Shown: piece after piece, positions 8,469-16,677 of the stretch
How positions within the stretch are numbered: position 1 is the first letter of the stretch
Layout: each line of letters starts with the position of its first letter
Source of the DNA: Flavobacteriales bacterium UBA1531
GTDB lineage: Bacteria; Bacteroidota; Bacteroidia; Flavobacteriales_D; Sanyastnellaceae
Reading direction: 5' to 3'
NCBI GenBank assembly: GCA_002323795.1
Contig: DCPZ01000036.1
Location: 1 to 25,740, forward strand
Length of the DNA stretch: 25,740 nucleotides
Program-made: the position numbers and the translations under genes
Notes under the pieces: generated by a model
What the model saw: only the letters and a program-made list of their open reading frames with translations
Told to the model about the DNA's origin: nothing
Databases searched by the model: none

Positions 8469-8484
8469 TCAAAAAAGTTGACGG

Positions 8485-10722
8485 CTACCGCACAACACTC
8501 AATTCACCTGTGTAATTGAACAGTGTTTCGTCACAGATGTGGCGCGCTGAAAGGACGACGTAGTACGTCCCATCAGGGACTTCAGGCGCTGGACGCCAAG
8601 CCTTACCAGCTTGCAAGGATTCAAAGACAGGTGTTCCCCAACGATTGTAAATGCTCAAGTTGTACGTGTAAAAATCTCCCGGATTCAAGCCTGATACCGC
8701 TTCATCATTGCCATTGACGAGTACAGTTGAAAATGAATCGTTTTGTCCGTCATTGTTGGGAGAAATAACATTGGGGATCTGATATGTAACCCCTGACAAC
8801 GGTTGAGGGACATCCGCTTCGATGTTAAATGCAGCAGTCAAATCGCAGGCTTCGTTGTACAAGGTTAACGTTCCCGAATACACTCCTGTTGACGGAAATT
8901 CTACCTGTACCGTAAGCTCGTTTGAAGAAAGTATGCCTGGAAAATCCCATGTCAACTCATCTACTCCTGCTCCAGAATGCTGCAATAGGACAAAACCCGA
9001 TTCATCGCATTGGATAAAAGGTTGTACAGCGTAAGTTGAATCAAAAGGAAACTCGGGTAGAATATCAATTTGGAGCGTTTGCACATCAGCACAATCAGAA
9101 TCTTGGCCTGCTGTAAGCTCCACTTCATAGCTTCCATAAGAAGGATAAGTGAAAACAGGACTCACCTCATCTGTAGACGTGCCAAGGCCGGTGCCGAAGT
9201 TCCAAAAAAACGGTCCAGTGTTAGGAGAGAGATTAACGAAGGATACGTCCAGTCCACTGCACGGTTCGTAATCAATCTCAAAATCTGCCAAGGGCAAATC
9301 AGGAAGCTCAACAACAAAATCAGCGGACTGCTCGCAAGTAAAAGCGGAAGACTCGAGTTCAACTGTGACATCCGAACCGGATGCAAACCACACTTCGTCA
9401 GGCGTAACATTTGACGCTGATGCAGGATCTGAATCTACCCCGAAATTCCATTCCCATTCCATATACGGTGTCCAATTTGAATCATCAATCTCCAGCTGTC
9501 CCAGCCAACCGCCATCAAAACAAACGAGATCGGTTACCTCAAAAGTCGAATTCCAAGATTCATGAACAACCACCTCAAAAAACATCGAATCCGAACATGA
9601 ACCCGTTTCAAAAAACAAGCTTACATCGTAGACACCTGGCTCATCGTATGTGAATTGGGGCTCGGCCTCTGCACTTAAGTCGTCATCGGCATCTGCCACT
9701 CCGAAGTCCCAAACGTAGGTATCACTTGGGTTCATGAACTGGTCAAAATTAATCGTCAAACCACTGCACGGATCTGGCGCATCGTAACCAGGAGATAGAA
9801 TGTTACACGCAACAACATCCATGGTGAAGTCGCGTAAAATAGATCCAATGGGCTGACCATTCCTCCATTCCGTAACCACGATGCCCAAAACAAACTTTCC
9901 AATGATTCCTGGCGATGCGCTCAAAACACCTGAAACGGGATCGATGGTCAACCCACTTCCAGCACCTAGTGGCGCCTGAGGTGCGAAACCAGGCGCCCAA
10001 TTGACTGAATTGAACGGGGGTCCCGTGGGTGGGTTGGGAATGGGTTCCAAGGGAAAGCCTCCTAAGTAAAGCGGACTGATTGAATAGCTCAGGGAGTCAC
10101 CATCTGGGTCGGTTGCACTGTTATCAATGGAAAAAGGATAATTGCTGCAAACAAAGGCTTGCGGAAGCTGATCAAAAATGGGTGTTGAATTGATGGCACT
10201 GGCAGAAGTGCTCGCGGGAATCGTAGTAACCAATGAAAAGCCTTGTTCTTCTGGATTTGTCAAGTTGAGAATCACCGGCGAGCGGCAACATCGCTGATGA
10301 ACTATTGTGTACTCCTGCTGACTCGCTGGTAATGATACGTTGATGATGTATTCCGCACGTTCAATGCAGAGGTCTTCTGGGAGAAAAGCGCAATTGTTCG
10401 GGTTTTCAGGAATAATCTCAATGACCAATGCCGGATTGAGGGATCCCGATGCAGTGGTGATCAGATTGTTTTGCTGATACACCCCAATGGCCGCTGATGG
10501 ATCAAACCCTGTTTCGTTGGTGTTGTTTGAACTGCAATCACGGTAGATGTAACAATGCACCTCAAACTCATTCTCACCTTGGGCATTGAGTCCAACGTAT
10601 TCGTATGTCAATTCTCCGCCAACCAGGTGCGTGCCAGAAGCTCTTTCGGCGTGAAATAGCGACAAAAGCAGAATTGCAGCTGAGCATTGTCGGATATACT
10701 GCTCCATTCCAATAGAAACCAT
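8485..10722 (-). CDS. Large secreted PKD-domain protein with gliding-motility type (type B) T9SS C-terminal domain
   Basis: The product has 745 residues from the ATG at 10722; an in-frame ATG at 10707 would give 740. Signal peptide to about residue 30. The mature N-terminus HLVGGELTYEYVG followed by CYIYRDC is typical of a Bacteroidetes adhesin-like family. PKD-like beta domains are visible at about 305-385 (VWDFG, FTYDEPGVYDVSL) and about 480-550 (FFWNFG, FTYPSYGSYEVEL), with further similar beta-rich segments. Residues about 648-745 are a gliding motility-associated C-terminal domain (IPNVISPNNDGQND, IYNRWGTPVFES, PDGTYYVVLSA), the type-B sorting signal used by SprB-like adhesins. It is therefore likely T9SS-exported and cell-surface attached, acting in adhesion or gliding, though no enzyme domain is seen and the ligand is unknown. 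Confidence 0.9.
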   Translation of the reverse strand: MVSIGMEQYIRQCSAAILLLSLFHAERASGTHLVGGELTYEYVGLNAQGENEFEVHCYIYRDCSSNNTNETGFDPSAAIGVYQQNNLITTASGSLNPALVIEIIPENPNNCAFLPEDLCIERAEYIINVSLPASQQEYTIVHQRCCRSPVILNLTNPEEQGFSLVTTIPASTSASAINSTPIFDQLPQAFVCSNYPFSIDNSATDPDGDSLSYSISPLYLGGFPLEPIPNPPTGPPFNSVNWAPGFAPQAPLGAGSGLTIDPVSGVLSASPGIIGKFVLGIVVTEWRNGQPIGSILRDFTMDVVACNILSPGYDAPDPCSGLTINFDQFMNPSDTYVWDFGVADADDDLSAEAEPQFTYDEPGVYDVSLFFETGSCSDSMFFEVVVHESWNSTFEVTDLVCFDGGWLGQLEIDDSNWTPYMEWEWNFGVDSDPASASNVTPDEVWFASGSDVTVELESSAFTCEQSADFVVELPDLPLADFEIDYEPCSGLDVSFVNLSPNTGPFFWNFGTGLGTSTDEVSPVFTYPSYGSYEVELTAGQDSDCADVQTLQIDILPEFPFDSTYAVQPFIQCDESGFVLLQHSGAGVDELTWDFPGILSSNELTVQVEFPSTGVYSGTLTLYNEACDLTAAFNIEADVPQPLSGVTYQIPNVISPNNDGQNDSFSTVLVNGNDEAVSGLNPGDFYTYNLSIYNRWGTPVFESLQAGKAWRPAPEVPDGTYYVVLSARHICDETLFNYTGELSVVR

Positions 10723-10726
10723 GCGA

Positions 10727-10734
10727 ACAAGTTA
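10727..10734 (-). promoter_or_regulatory. -7-like box abutting the PKD gene start
   Basis: On the minus strand TAACTTGT ends 4 nt before the ATG at 10722. It shares TAACTT and the exact spacing with the boxes at 6109-6116 and 10921-10928, but the second half fits TAnnTTTG poorly. Leaderless start is inferred. Confidence 0.25.
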
Positions 10735-10920
10735 TGGGAGAATCAGTGAATTTTAACTATGCCCTACTCACTACATACTTCTTGAAACAACCAAATGTGA
10801 CAAATGCCTCGGTGCATAAACCAAAGATTAGGCTCAAGAAGCATCGAAAAAATTCCTCTAAAAAACATCCCAAATAAATAAGTCCGTTCAGAAGTGATAG
10901 GAGGAGACCTGAAATGCGAA

Positions 10921-10928
10921 TAACTTTG
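10921..10928 (+). promoter_or_regulatory. Perfect -7 box ending 4 nt before the GWxTD-family start codon
   Basis: TAACTTTG matches TAnnTTTG exactly. An in-frame TGA at 10927-10929 overlaps the box, so the gene cannot begin upstream and the ATG at 10933 is the first possible ATG. Transcription from this box would start at or next to that ATG, giving a leaderless mRNA. No clear -33 TTG is present. Confidence 0.4.
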
Positions 10929-10932
10929 AGCC

Positions 10933-12423
10933 ATGGGAAAGTCACATCGGTTCTTGTTCGGTATTGCTGCAGTGGTCATCACGACCATCCTTCCGAATGC
11001 TGCCTTGCATGCTCAAGGAGAGGCGGTGTGGATCGACTTATTGCGTTTTCAAGGTGAAGATGGCCCTTATTTCGAAATACAGCTTGAATTTGAAAGCAAC
11101 GCATTCGTAGCCAAAGAATCCGAAATTGGATGGCAAACTTCAGCGCGGTTCGAAGCAACTCTAGAAAATGCAGATGGAATCATTAACTATGCCAAAACAA
11201 AGATAGCAGGTCCCGCAGAACCTGATTCGTCATCGGCTGTTGCCGGCACTCAGCTGCACATTGAACGCATGAAGGCCCCCTCAGGAGACTATCTACTCAA
11301 TGTGGTCATTGAGGATGCTGCAATCGAAGGAACCTTCTCAACCGCATCTGCCCTAGGCTTAACCCTGCCACGAACAGATGCACCACGGTGGTCTGATTCC
11401 TTTATCGTTGAGGCCTATTCGCCTGCAGATGTCAATCGCCCAAGCCAACTCACCCGTTCCGGTTTTGAAATGCTTCCGGTGGTTGGAGGACGAGTGGGTA
11501 AGCAAGCCGATCGAATTCAATTTTACGCTGAACTATATGGCGTCCAAGACGCGGTCGACTCCCTATTTTTAGTCAGCTGTTGGATCCAAAATGAGAGAGG
11601 GCAAATCGAGCCAAGCACCCAGCGTTATTTTAGAAAAGTAGCGCGAGAGGTTGTTCCGCTTTTCACGTCCATTCCTACAACCGAAATCACATTGGAATCC
11701 AATTCAAAGCTCGTCATTCAAGCAGCAACCAAGGAAAACGAAATCATTGCACAAACGCAGCTACCGCTGGATGTTCAACAGCCCATGCCAAGCGGATTCA
11801 CTTCGGGTTACGCGAATGGCAATTTCCTGCAAGGATTCACAGATTCATTGGCATTGATCCAACACGTGAGGGATCATCGACCAAGAGCTGATGCATCTCA
11901 GCGGCATACCATTGAAGGATTCCTCAACGTAGCAACAGTCAAACAAATGCAGGCTTTTCTATTGTCTTTTTGGGAAGAGCAGGCGCATTCAAATCCTGAA
12001 ATGGGTTGGCGCACATATACCACGGCAATCGCTTATGCTGACTCAGCATACGGCGCATGTAGAAATGGCCATGGAGCGGAAACAGATATGGGATCAATCT
12101 ACTTGCACTATGGGCCTCCCAACACCATAATCAAACGCCACAATGAAACAGACTATTACCCCTATGAAATATGGCATTATCATCGGGCAGGTGCCTTTAC
12201 AAACAAAAGATTCCTATTCTTCTCTCCTCACATGGTTGCCGAGTGTTTTGTCTTGCTCCATTCTGACATGTTAGGAGAAGTTCAGAATTCTGATTGGCTT
12301 CATCAATTGCGTAACCGTGAGAACCGATTGCGCGTAACAGATAGTCAGTTGAATCGATTGAATCCGAGGAGAGACACATTCTCCGGAGAGGAACCAGAAG
12401 ATCTTTTCTTCAACCCAAGATGA
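10933..12423 (+). CDS. GWxTD domain-family exported protein
   Basis: The product has 496 residues. Signal peptide 1 to about 28 (core GIAAVVITTIL, then ALHAQ). The central part (about 30-300) is beta-rich and of unknown fold. The C-terminal region (about 330-450) matches the GWxTD family of Bacteroidetes: helical FLLSFWEEQ, then TDMGSIYLHYGPPNTI and YYPYEIWHYH. The tryptophan of the name motif is replaced: the sequence reads GAETD (381-385). The function of the family is not established. The gene overlaps the glycosyltransferase by ATGA and probably forms an operon with it and the downstream comEC-like gene. An in-frame TGA just before the ATG fixes the start. Family assignment is good; role is unknown. 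Confidence 0.8.
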   Translation: MGKSHRFLFGIAAVVITTILPNAALHAQGEAVWIDLLRFQGEDGPYFEIQLEFESNAFVAKESEIGWQTSARFEATLENADGIINYAKTKIAGPAEPDSSSAVAGTQLHIERMKAPSGDYLLNVVIEDAAIEGTFSTASALGLTLPRTDAPRWSDSFIVEAYSPADVNRPSQLTRSGFEMLPVVGGRVGKQADRIQFYAELYGVQDAVDSLFLVSCWIQNERGQIEPSTQRYFRKVAREVVPLFTSIPTTEITLESNSKLVIQAATKENEIIAQTQLPLDVQQPMPSGFTSGYANGNFLQGFTDSLALIQHVRDHRPRADASQRHTIEGFLNVATVKQMQAFLLSFWEEQAHSNPEMGWRTYTTAIAYADSAYGACRNGHGAETDMGSIYLHYGPPNTIIKRHNETDYYPYEIWHYHRAGAFTNKRFLFFSPHMVAECFVLLHSDMLGEVQNSDWLHQLRNRENRLRVTDSQLNRLNPRRDTFSGEEPEDLFFNPR

Positions 12424-13511
12424 ATTCTAACGCTAGGAGACAACATACAGCTGTGGCCATTCTGAATTGGAATGGTTTGAAGCACTTACAAATGTATTTG
12501 GAATCTGTAGTGGTACATTCCACTGCAGATGCAGAAGTCGTTGTCATCGACAATGGCAGTACCGATGAATCCGTAGTTTGGTGTAAGAAAACCTTTCCCG
12601 AGGTTAAAATCATCGCTTTATCAGAAAACCTTGGTTTCGCAGGTGGTTACAATGCTGGTCTGAATCAAATTCAAGCCGACAATTTTGTATTACTCAATAG
12701 CGATGTTCGCGTCACAGCCAACTGGATTCAACCTGTACTTACAATGATGGATCAGGAAGGCTACTCTGCCTGCCAACCCATCATTCGAAACGATTCGGAC
12801 CCAGAACTTTTGGAATACGCAGGAGCAGCCGGAGGCTATATTGATAGAGACGGCTTCACCTTCTGTGCCGGTCGTATTTTTGAAGTCTTTGAGACAGACA
12901 CAGGACAGTATGCCCACAATCGTGAGGTGTTCTGGGCATCCGGAGCAGCACTCTTCATCCGATCCGAGGCCTTTCATTCTGTTGATGGATTGGACGACGA
13001 CTTTTTCGCCCATATGGAAGAAATTGATTTATGTTGGAGGCTGAAAAATCGAGGTCATCGCATCGGAGTTTGCGGGAATTCTATGGTTTTTCATCTCGGT
13101 GGCGGGACGCTTCAAAAAATCAGTCCCTTTAAATCTTATTTGAATTTTAGGAACAACCTTTTCCTTTTGGTCAAAAATCACCATCGCGTTGCGCTCTATC
13201 CAATGATTTTACGCCGCATGATTCTTGATGGCATTGCAGCATTCAAATTTTTATCAGAGGGATCGACACCACTTTTTGGGGCTGTGCTCAAAGCGCACCG
13301 AGATTTTAAGAAGGAGCTGCCTGCAATGCGGCGAAAAAGAAAATCAGAAATTGATGCTTGTCGAAGCAATTCTTCAGGAACAAAGCGTCTTTCTTACAAT
13401 TACACAGGGTGGTATCACCGCAGCATTCTCATTGACTTTTTCTTTTTGAAGCGTCAAACATTTCAGGCACTTAACCACGAAAAAATCGAGTGTCAAAATC
13501 CTCAGAAATAA
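12420..13511 (+). CDS. Family 2 glycosyltransferase
   Basis: The product has 363 residues. It is a cytoplasmic GT-A fold enzyme of the GT2/rhamnosyltransferase-like group. Visible motifs are VAILNWNG (13-19), VVVIDNGSTDES (41-51), NLGFAGGYNAG (70-80), the metal/nucleotide-binding NSD at 93-95 in place of a classical DXD, and the acceptor-side motif HMEEIDLCWRLK (198-209), with ASGAALFIR before it. Such enzymes transfer a sugar from a nucleotide donor to a lipid-linked or surface glycan; donor and acceptor cannot be read here. No transmembrane segment is obvious apart from a hydrophobic patch near residue 240. The start ATG lies inside the stop of the GWxTD gene (ATGA), so the two are probably translationally coupled. 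Confidence 0.9.
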   Translation: MNSNARRQHTAVAILNWNGLKHLQMYLESVVVHSTADAEVVVIDNGSTDESVVWCKKTFPEVKIIALSENLGFAGGYNAGLNQIQADNFVLLNSDVRVTANWIQPVLTMMDQEGYSACQPIIRNDSDPELLEYAGAAGGYIDRDGFTFCAGRIFEVFETDTGQYAHNREVFWASGAALFIRSEAFHSVDGLDDDFFAHMEEIDLCWRLKNRGHRIGVCGNSMVFHLGGGTLQKISPFKSYLNFRNNLFLLVKNHHRVALYPMILRRMILDGIAAFKFLSEGSTPLFGAVLKAHRDFKKELPAMRRKRKSEIDACRSNSSGTKRLSYNYTGWYHRSILIDFFFLKRQTFQALNHEKIECQNPQK

Positions 13512-13585
13512 ACGCTAGCGTGCAAGCGCCTGCAACGCGGGCAAATTGGCCATAATTCGGAATCCATTGCGCGGGATGTTTGCCC

Positions 13586-15436
13586 GTGTCCAACGCATGG
13601 AACTTGCCGAAATTAAGAGCTCCCCTATTTATCCCTGCACTTTGCTTGTGGATGGGGATGCTGATTTCTGAACAAACGTTCCTCTCCGTTGTCATTGCTC
13701 TTTTCATCGGTCTCCTCTTGGCTAAGAAGCGAAACGGTTTTGTGCTGGCCATATTCCTGTTCACAGCACTCGGACTAACCCATAAAATCGTTTTCTATTG
13801 TTTTCAACCTGTCCTGACAGTGACAGAGTGCGCCGAATGGAAGTGCGCAGCAATTTCAATCTACGGACCAGCGAGCAGCATTTGCTCGTGCTCTACAATC
13901 GACTTTCCCTTGGGGACATTGGTGGAATGGAACGGCCAGTCACTACCATTGCTTGACCGTCCCTTTCTTGCCCGTCTCACTCCTTTTCGCTCTGGAGCGA
14001 GCTTCAATCTCGCTCACTGGAAGCAGTCGAGGGGCATCTCAGGTCAGTTGGAACCAATCGAGCAAATGAGTTCATCTGAACAGAATTTATTGAATTTCCT
14101 CCGAGCTAGTGAACAGATTGCCCCGCTTTCCGTGCAGTTAAGGCAATTGATCCAAAGCGCGCTGATTGAATCGTTTTCTGGCGAAGTACTGTGCTTTCTT
14201 TATGCCATTGCGACAGGTAACAAAACAAAACTCCCGTTCGAACTCAAATCCATCTTTGCCCAAACCGGATTGGCCCATTTACTAGCTGTCAGTGGCTACC
14301 ATGTGGGCCTCGTTTGCTTTGGACCTCTTATGCTTTTACGCACGAGGCGAATGATCTTGCGATGGGTGGGCTTGGCACTCGTCATCACAATGGCCTGGGG
14401 GTTTGTGTCATTGTGCGAATGGCCAGCATCTGCGTGCCGAGCAGCGACGATGATTACACTTTACGCCATTGCCAATGCATTCTATACGCAAATCGATCCC
14501 ATCCAAGTTTGGTCAGCTACCTTATGTTTAATGCTGTCGAAGAACCCCAGTCTCGCTCTCGACTTGGGCACTCAAATGAGTTTTTCTGCTGTTCTTTCAA
14601 TCCTTTTGTTTGCACGGATTGCTTCAAGGTTTCGATCATTTAAAAAAACATCTATGGCCACGGGTATCCCTATCGTTGCTCAACTCGGCACCGTTGCGAC
14701 CGCGATTCCAGCATTCCACATATTTCCGTTTTACTTTTTGCCGTTTAACATTGCAGCGCAATTTGCTATGACTGGTATCGGTCTGTTGTTCGGAGCATGG
14801 GGCGTCTGCTTTGCTTTGGACTTGCCGGTAACCCTCCATCATTTCTTCCACCAAGCGCTTTCCTCGTTGATTTCTCAGCTCCTAGATTGGCTGTATTTTT
14901 TTCAGCACAATTTCGTTCTAGCAATCAATTTAGATCGGACTCCTCGGTGGATTTGGATTGCCCTGAGTTCATTGTATTTCTTGCATGCGTTGCGCTGCAT
15001 TCAGTTCAAAAAAAGAACCGGATACATATTCATTCAATTTGTGGCATGCGTTCTAATTCTGTTGCCCTGGGGCATTTTGGCACCCATGATGCGCAATCCA
15101 ATCGTACTCAAAACACATCGAAAGCCAGTTCTTCACATACCGGACGGGAATGCCCTCAGAATAATTGCATTCGACCAGCGAGATTCCGCAGCAGCTCATC
15201 GTCGATCAATCTTCAACGGAACGCACAACGCCAAATTGACTTGTCTAATTCCCGGAGAACATTGGAGCAATGGCCGTGGTGAATACCTCTTTTGGGTGTC
15301 CGATAGAGAAGCCATCGGTTGCATAGCAAAACGCCCATGCAACTATCGTTACACAGGCGAAAATAAAGGGACATTTTGTTTCGAAGAAACTTCGATTTAT
15401 TGGGAATCCTGGGGCGCTGATCAAGAGTTCAATTGA
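13586..15436 (+). CDS. comEC: ComEC/Rec2-like competence membrane channel
   Basis: The product has about 616 residues. No ATG is available at the N-terminus: the frame opens after a TAA at 13553, with TTG at 13580 and GTG at 13586. I prefer GTG; TTG would add two residues. Two or three N-terminal membrane helices are followed by a soluble beta-rich OB-like (DUF4131) segment (about 80-160) and then the Competence domain, with the hallmark GLAHLLAVSGYHVGL (about 228-242) and a run of membrane helices to about residue 510. ComEC carries single-stranded DNA across the inner membrane in natural transformation. The C-terminal metallo-beta-lactamase domain found in long ComEC proteins is absent; the last 110 residues carry no HxHxDH motif. 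It lies 75 nt after the glycosyltransferase and overlaps the opposite small gene by 8 bp at the stops. Confidence 0.88.
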   Translation: MSNAWNLPKLRAPLFIPALCLWMGMLISEQTFLSVVIALFIGLLLAKKRNGFVLAIFLFTALGLTHKIVFYCFQPVLTVTECAEWKCAAISIYGPASSICSCSTIDFPLGTLVEWNGQSLPLLDRPFLARLTPFRSGASFNLAHWKQSRGISGQLEPIEQMSSSEQNLLNFLRASEQIAPLSVQLRQLIQSALIESFSGEVLCFLYAIATGNKTKLPFELKSIFAQTGLAHLLAVSGYHVGLVCFGPLMLLRTRRMILRWVGLALVITMAWGFVSLCEWPASACRAATMITLYAIANAFYTQIDPIQVWSATLCLMLSKNPSLALDLGTQMSFSAVLSILLFARIASRFRSFKKTSMATGIPIVAQLGTVATAIPAFHIFPFYFLPFNIAAQFAMTGIGLLFGAWGVCFALDLPVTLHHFFHQALSSLISQLLDWLYFFQHNFVLAINLDRTPRWIWIALSSLYFLHALRCIQFKKRTGYIFIQFVACVLILLPWGILAPMMRNPIVLKTHRKPVLHIPDGNALRIIAFDQRDSAAAHRRSIFNGTHNAKLTCLIPGEHWSNGRGEYLFWVSDREAIGCIAKRPCNYRYTGENKGTFCFEETSIYWESWGADQEFN

Positions 15437-15710
15437 GATGGAGTAGGTTCGTTACCACTTGATCAACGTAACCCTCCCATTCGGGTAAATCAGCAATCGG
15501 GAGAATGGCATTCACTCGATTGTTCCTTCGACTGTATATCGCCTCAACGTAAAAACCGTTTAAATCAAAAATGCATAGTATGTAGCGGTTTTCGACGATG
15601 CGTTGCGCTAGGCATATTCCGTGGTCCCACATATAATTTGTCTTCTCATCAAGTGGAAGACGGTTGAAAGCTATCAAGTCCATGATCTTCGGATATAAGT
15701 CGTTTGGCAT
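15429..15710 (-). CDS. Small hypothetical protein (93 residues)
   Basis: The product has 93 residues from the ATG at 15710; a TTG at 15731 in frame would add 7 residues but is less likely. No signal peptide or membrane segment is visible. The sequence (FNRLPLDEKTNYMWDHGI, then ILCIFDLNGFYVEAIYSRRNNRV) alternates a short helix and three to four beta strands, like small uncharacterised cytosolic proteins that I recall from Bacteroidetes; I cannot name a domain. Protein-like composition and absence of a competing frame support it as real. It converges on comEC with an 8-bp overlap and is divergent from the HMG-CoA lyase gene, 60 nt away. Function unknown. Confidence 0.65.
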   Translation of the reverse strand: MPNDLYPKIMDLIAFNRLPLDEKTNYMWDHGICLAQRIVENRYILCIFDLNGFYVEAIYSRRNNRVNAILPIADLPEWEGYVDQVVTNLLHLN

Positions 15711-15770
15711 GAATACGGCTGTACCTCGCAAAAGGTTACATCAGCGGCTTGTCTTCTCTATCTTGCACCC

Positions 15771-16640
15771 ATGAATGAGGTGCAACTTATTGAATGTCCT
15801 CGCGATGCAATCCAAGGATGGCCGGTTGAAGTGACCACCAATGATAAACTCGCCTATTACAAAGCCTTGTTAGGTATCGGCTTTGACACCATCGATATTG
15901 GAAGCTTTGTCTCTCACAGAGCGGTGCCGCAAATGGCGGATACCAGAGAAGTATTGAACAAGCTCCACGATGAAGGAATGTTCGAATCAAATTCGCGCAT
16001 TCTCACCATTGTAGCAAACGAGCGCGGCGCTATCGACGCCACTCAAGTGCCTGGCGTCACAGATATGGGCTTTCCGCTCAGTTTATCTGAAACATTTCAA
16101 CAAAGAAATACAGGAGCAACGGTCGAACAAGCCTGGCACCGGCTAGAACGTGTCAAGCACCATTGTGAACGTCATGGCAAACAATTGGTCGTTTATTTGA
16201 GCATGGGATTCGGCAATCCGTACGGAGATGATTGGAGTCCTAACGTTCTCACTGATTTCATCGGTCATCTTGCGGAAAGAATTCAACCTCAGGTGATTGC
16301 ATTGAGCGATACGATCGGAAAGGCAGATCCTGAAACCATATCATCTGCTTTTGACTCGGCTATATCGCATTTTGATTCCATCTCCTTTGGTGCACATCTT
16401 CACGCCCATCCTCATGAAGTTGAATCTAAAATAAAAGCTGCATTTGATAGTGGGTGCAGAAGATTTGATGGAGCCATTAGAGGAATCGGTGGATGTCCTA
16501 TGGCACAAGATGAATTGGTCGGGAACATTCCAACAGAACAGCTGATCAGTTACTTTGAAAACTTCGAAGCATGGAAACTCCCCAATCAGCGGGCGTGGGA
16601 ACATGCAATGAGCATCGCAGTTGATTTATTCCAAGATTGA
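15771..16640 (+). CDS. Hydroxymethylglutaryl-CoA lyase
   Basis: The product has 289 residues, a full-length single-domain TIM barrel of the DRE-TIM metallolyase family. It cleaves HMG-CoA to acetoacetate and acetyl-CoA, the last step of leucine degradation. Key residues are Arg11-Asp12 in ECPRDAIQG, DIGSFVSHRAVPQMAD (42-57), the metal-binding His209 and His211 in AHLHAH, and the catalytic loop GIGGCPMA with Cys242. The forms IECPRDAIQG and IGSFVS are those usual in Bacteroidetes enzymes, rather than GPRDGLQ. It is cytosolic. The ATG at 15771 is preceded by TATCTTGC ending 4 nt upstream, a weak version of the start-abutting -7 box. The gene is flanked by genes on the minus strand, so it is probably monocistronic. 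The assignment is firm; related DRE-TIM aldolases lack the GIGGCP loop. Confidence 0.93.
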   Translation: MNEVQLIECPRDAIQGWPVEVTTNDKLAYYKALLGIGFDTIDIGSFVSHRAVPQMADTREVLNKLHDEGMFESNSRILTIVANERGAIDATQVPGVTDMGFPLSLSETFQQRNTGATVEQAWHRLERVKHHCERHGKQLVVYLSMGFGNPYGDDWSPNVLTDFIGHLAERIQPQVIALSDTIGKADPETISSAFDSAISHFDSISFGAHLHAHPHEVESKIKAAFDSGCRRFDGAIRGIGGCPMAQDELVGNIPTEQLISYFENFEAWKLPNQRAWEHAMSIAVDLFQD

Positions 16641-16657
16641 TTTTTTTGCCAAAAAAA

Positions 16658-16677
16658 ATTGCCTCAATTGAGGCAAT
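16658..16677 (-). terminator. Terminator of the minus-strand methyltransferase/ZIP unit
   Basis: The 20-bp perfect palindrome ATTGCCTCAATTGAGGCAAT is followed on the minus strand by a run of eight T (complement of 16651-16658). On the plus strand no T run follows, so it mainly stops transcription coming from the ZIP gene. It starts 17 nt after the HMG-CoA lyase stop and could still act weakly for it. Confidence 0.7.
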
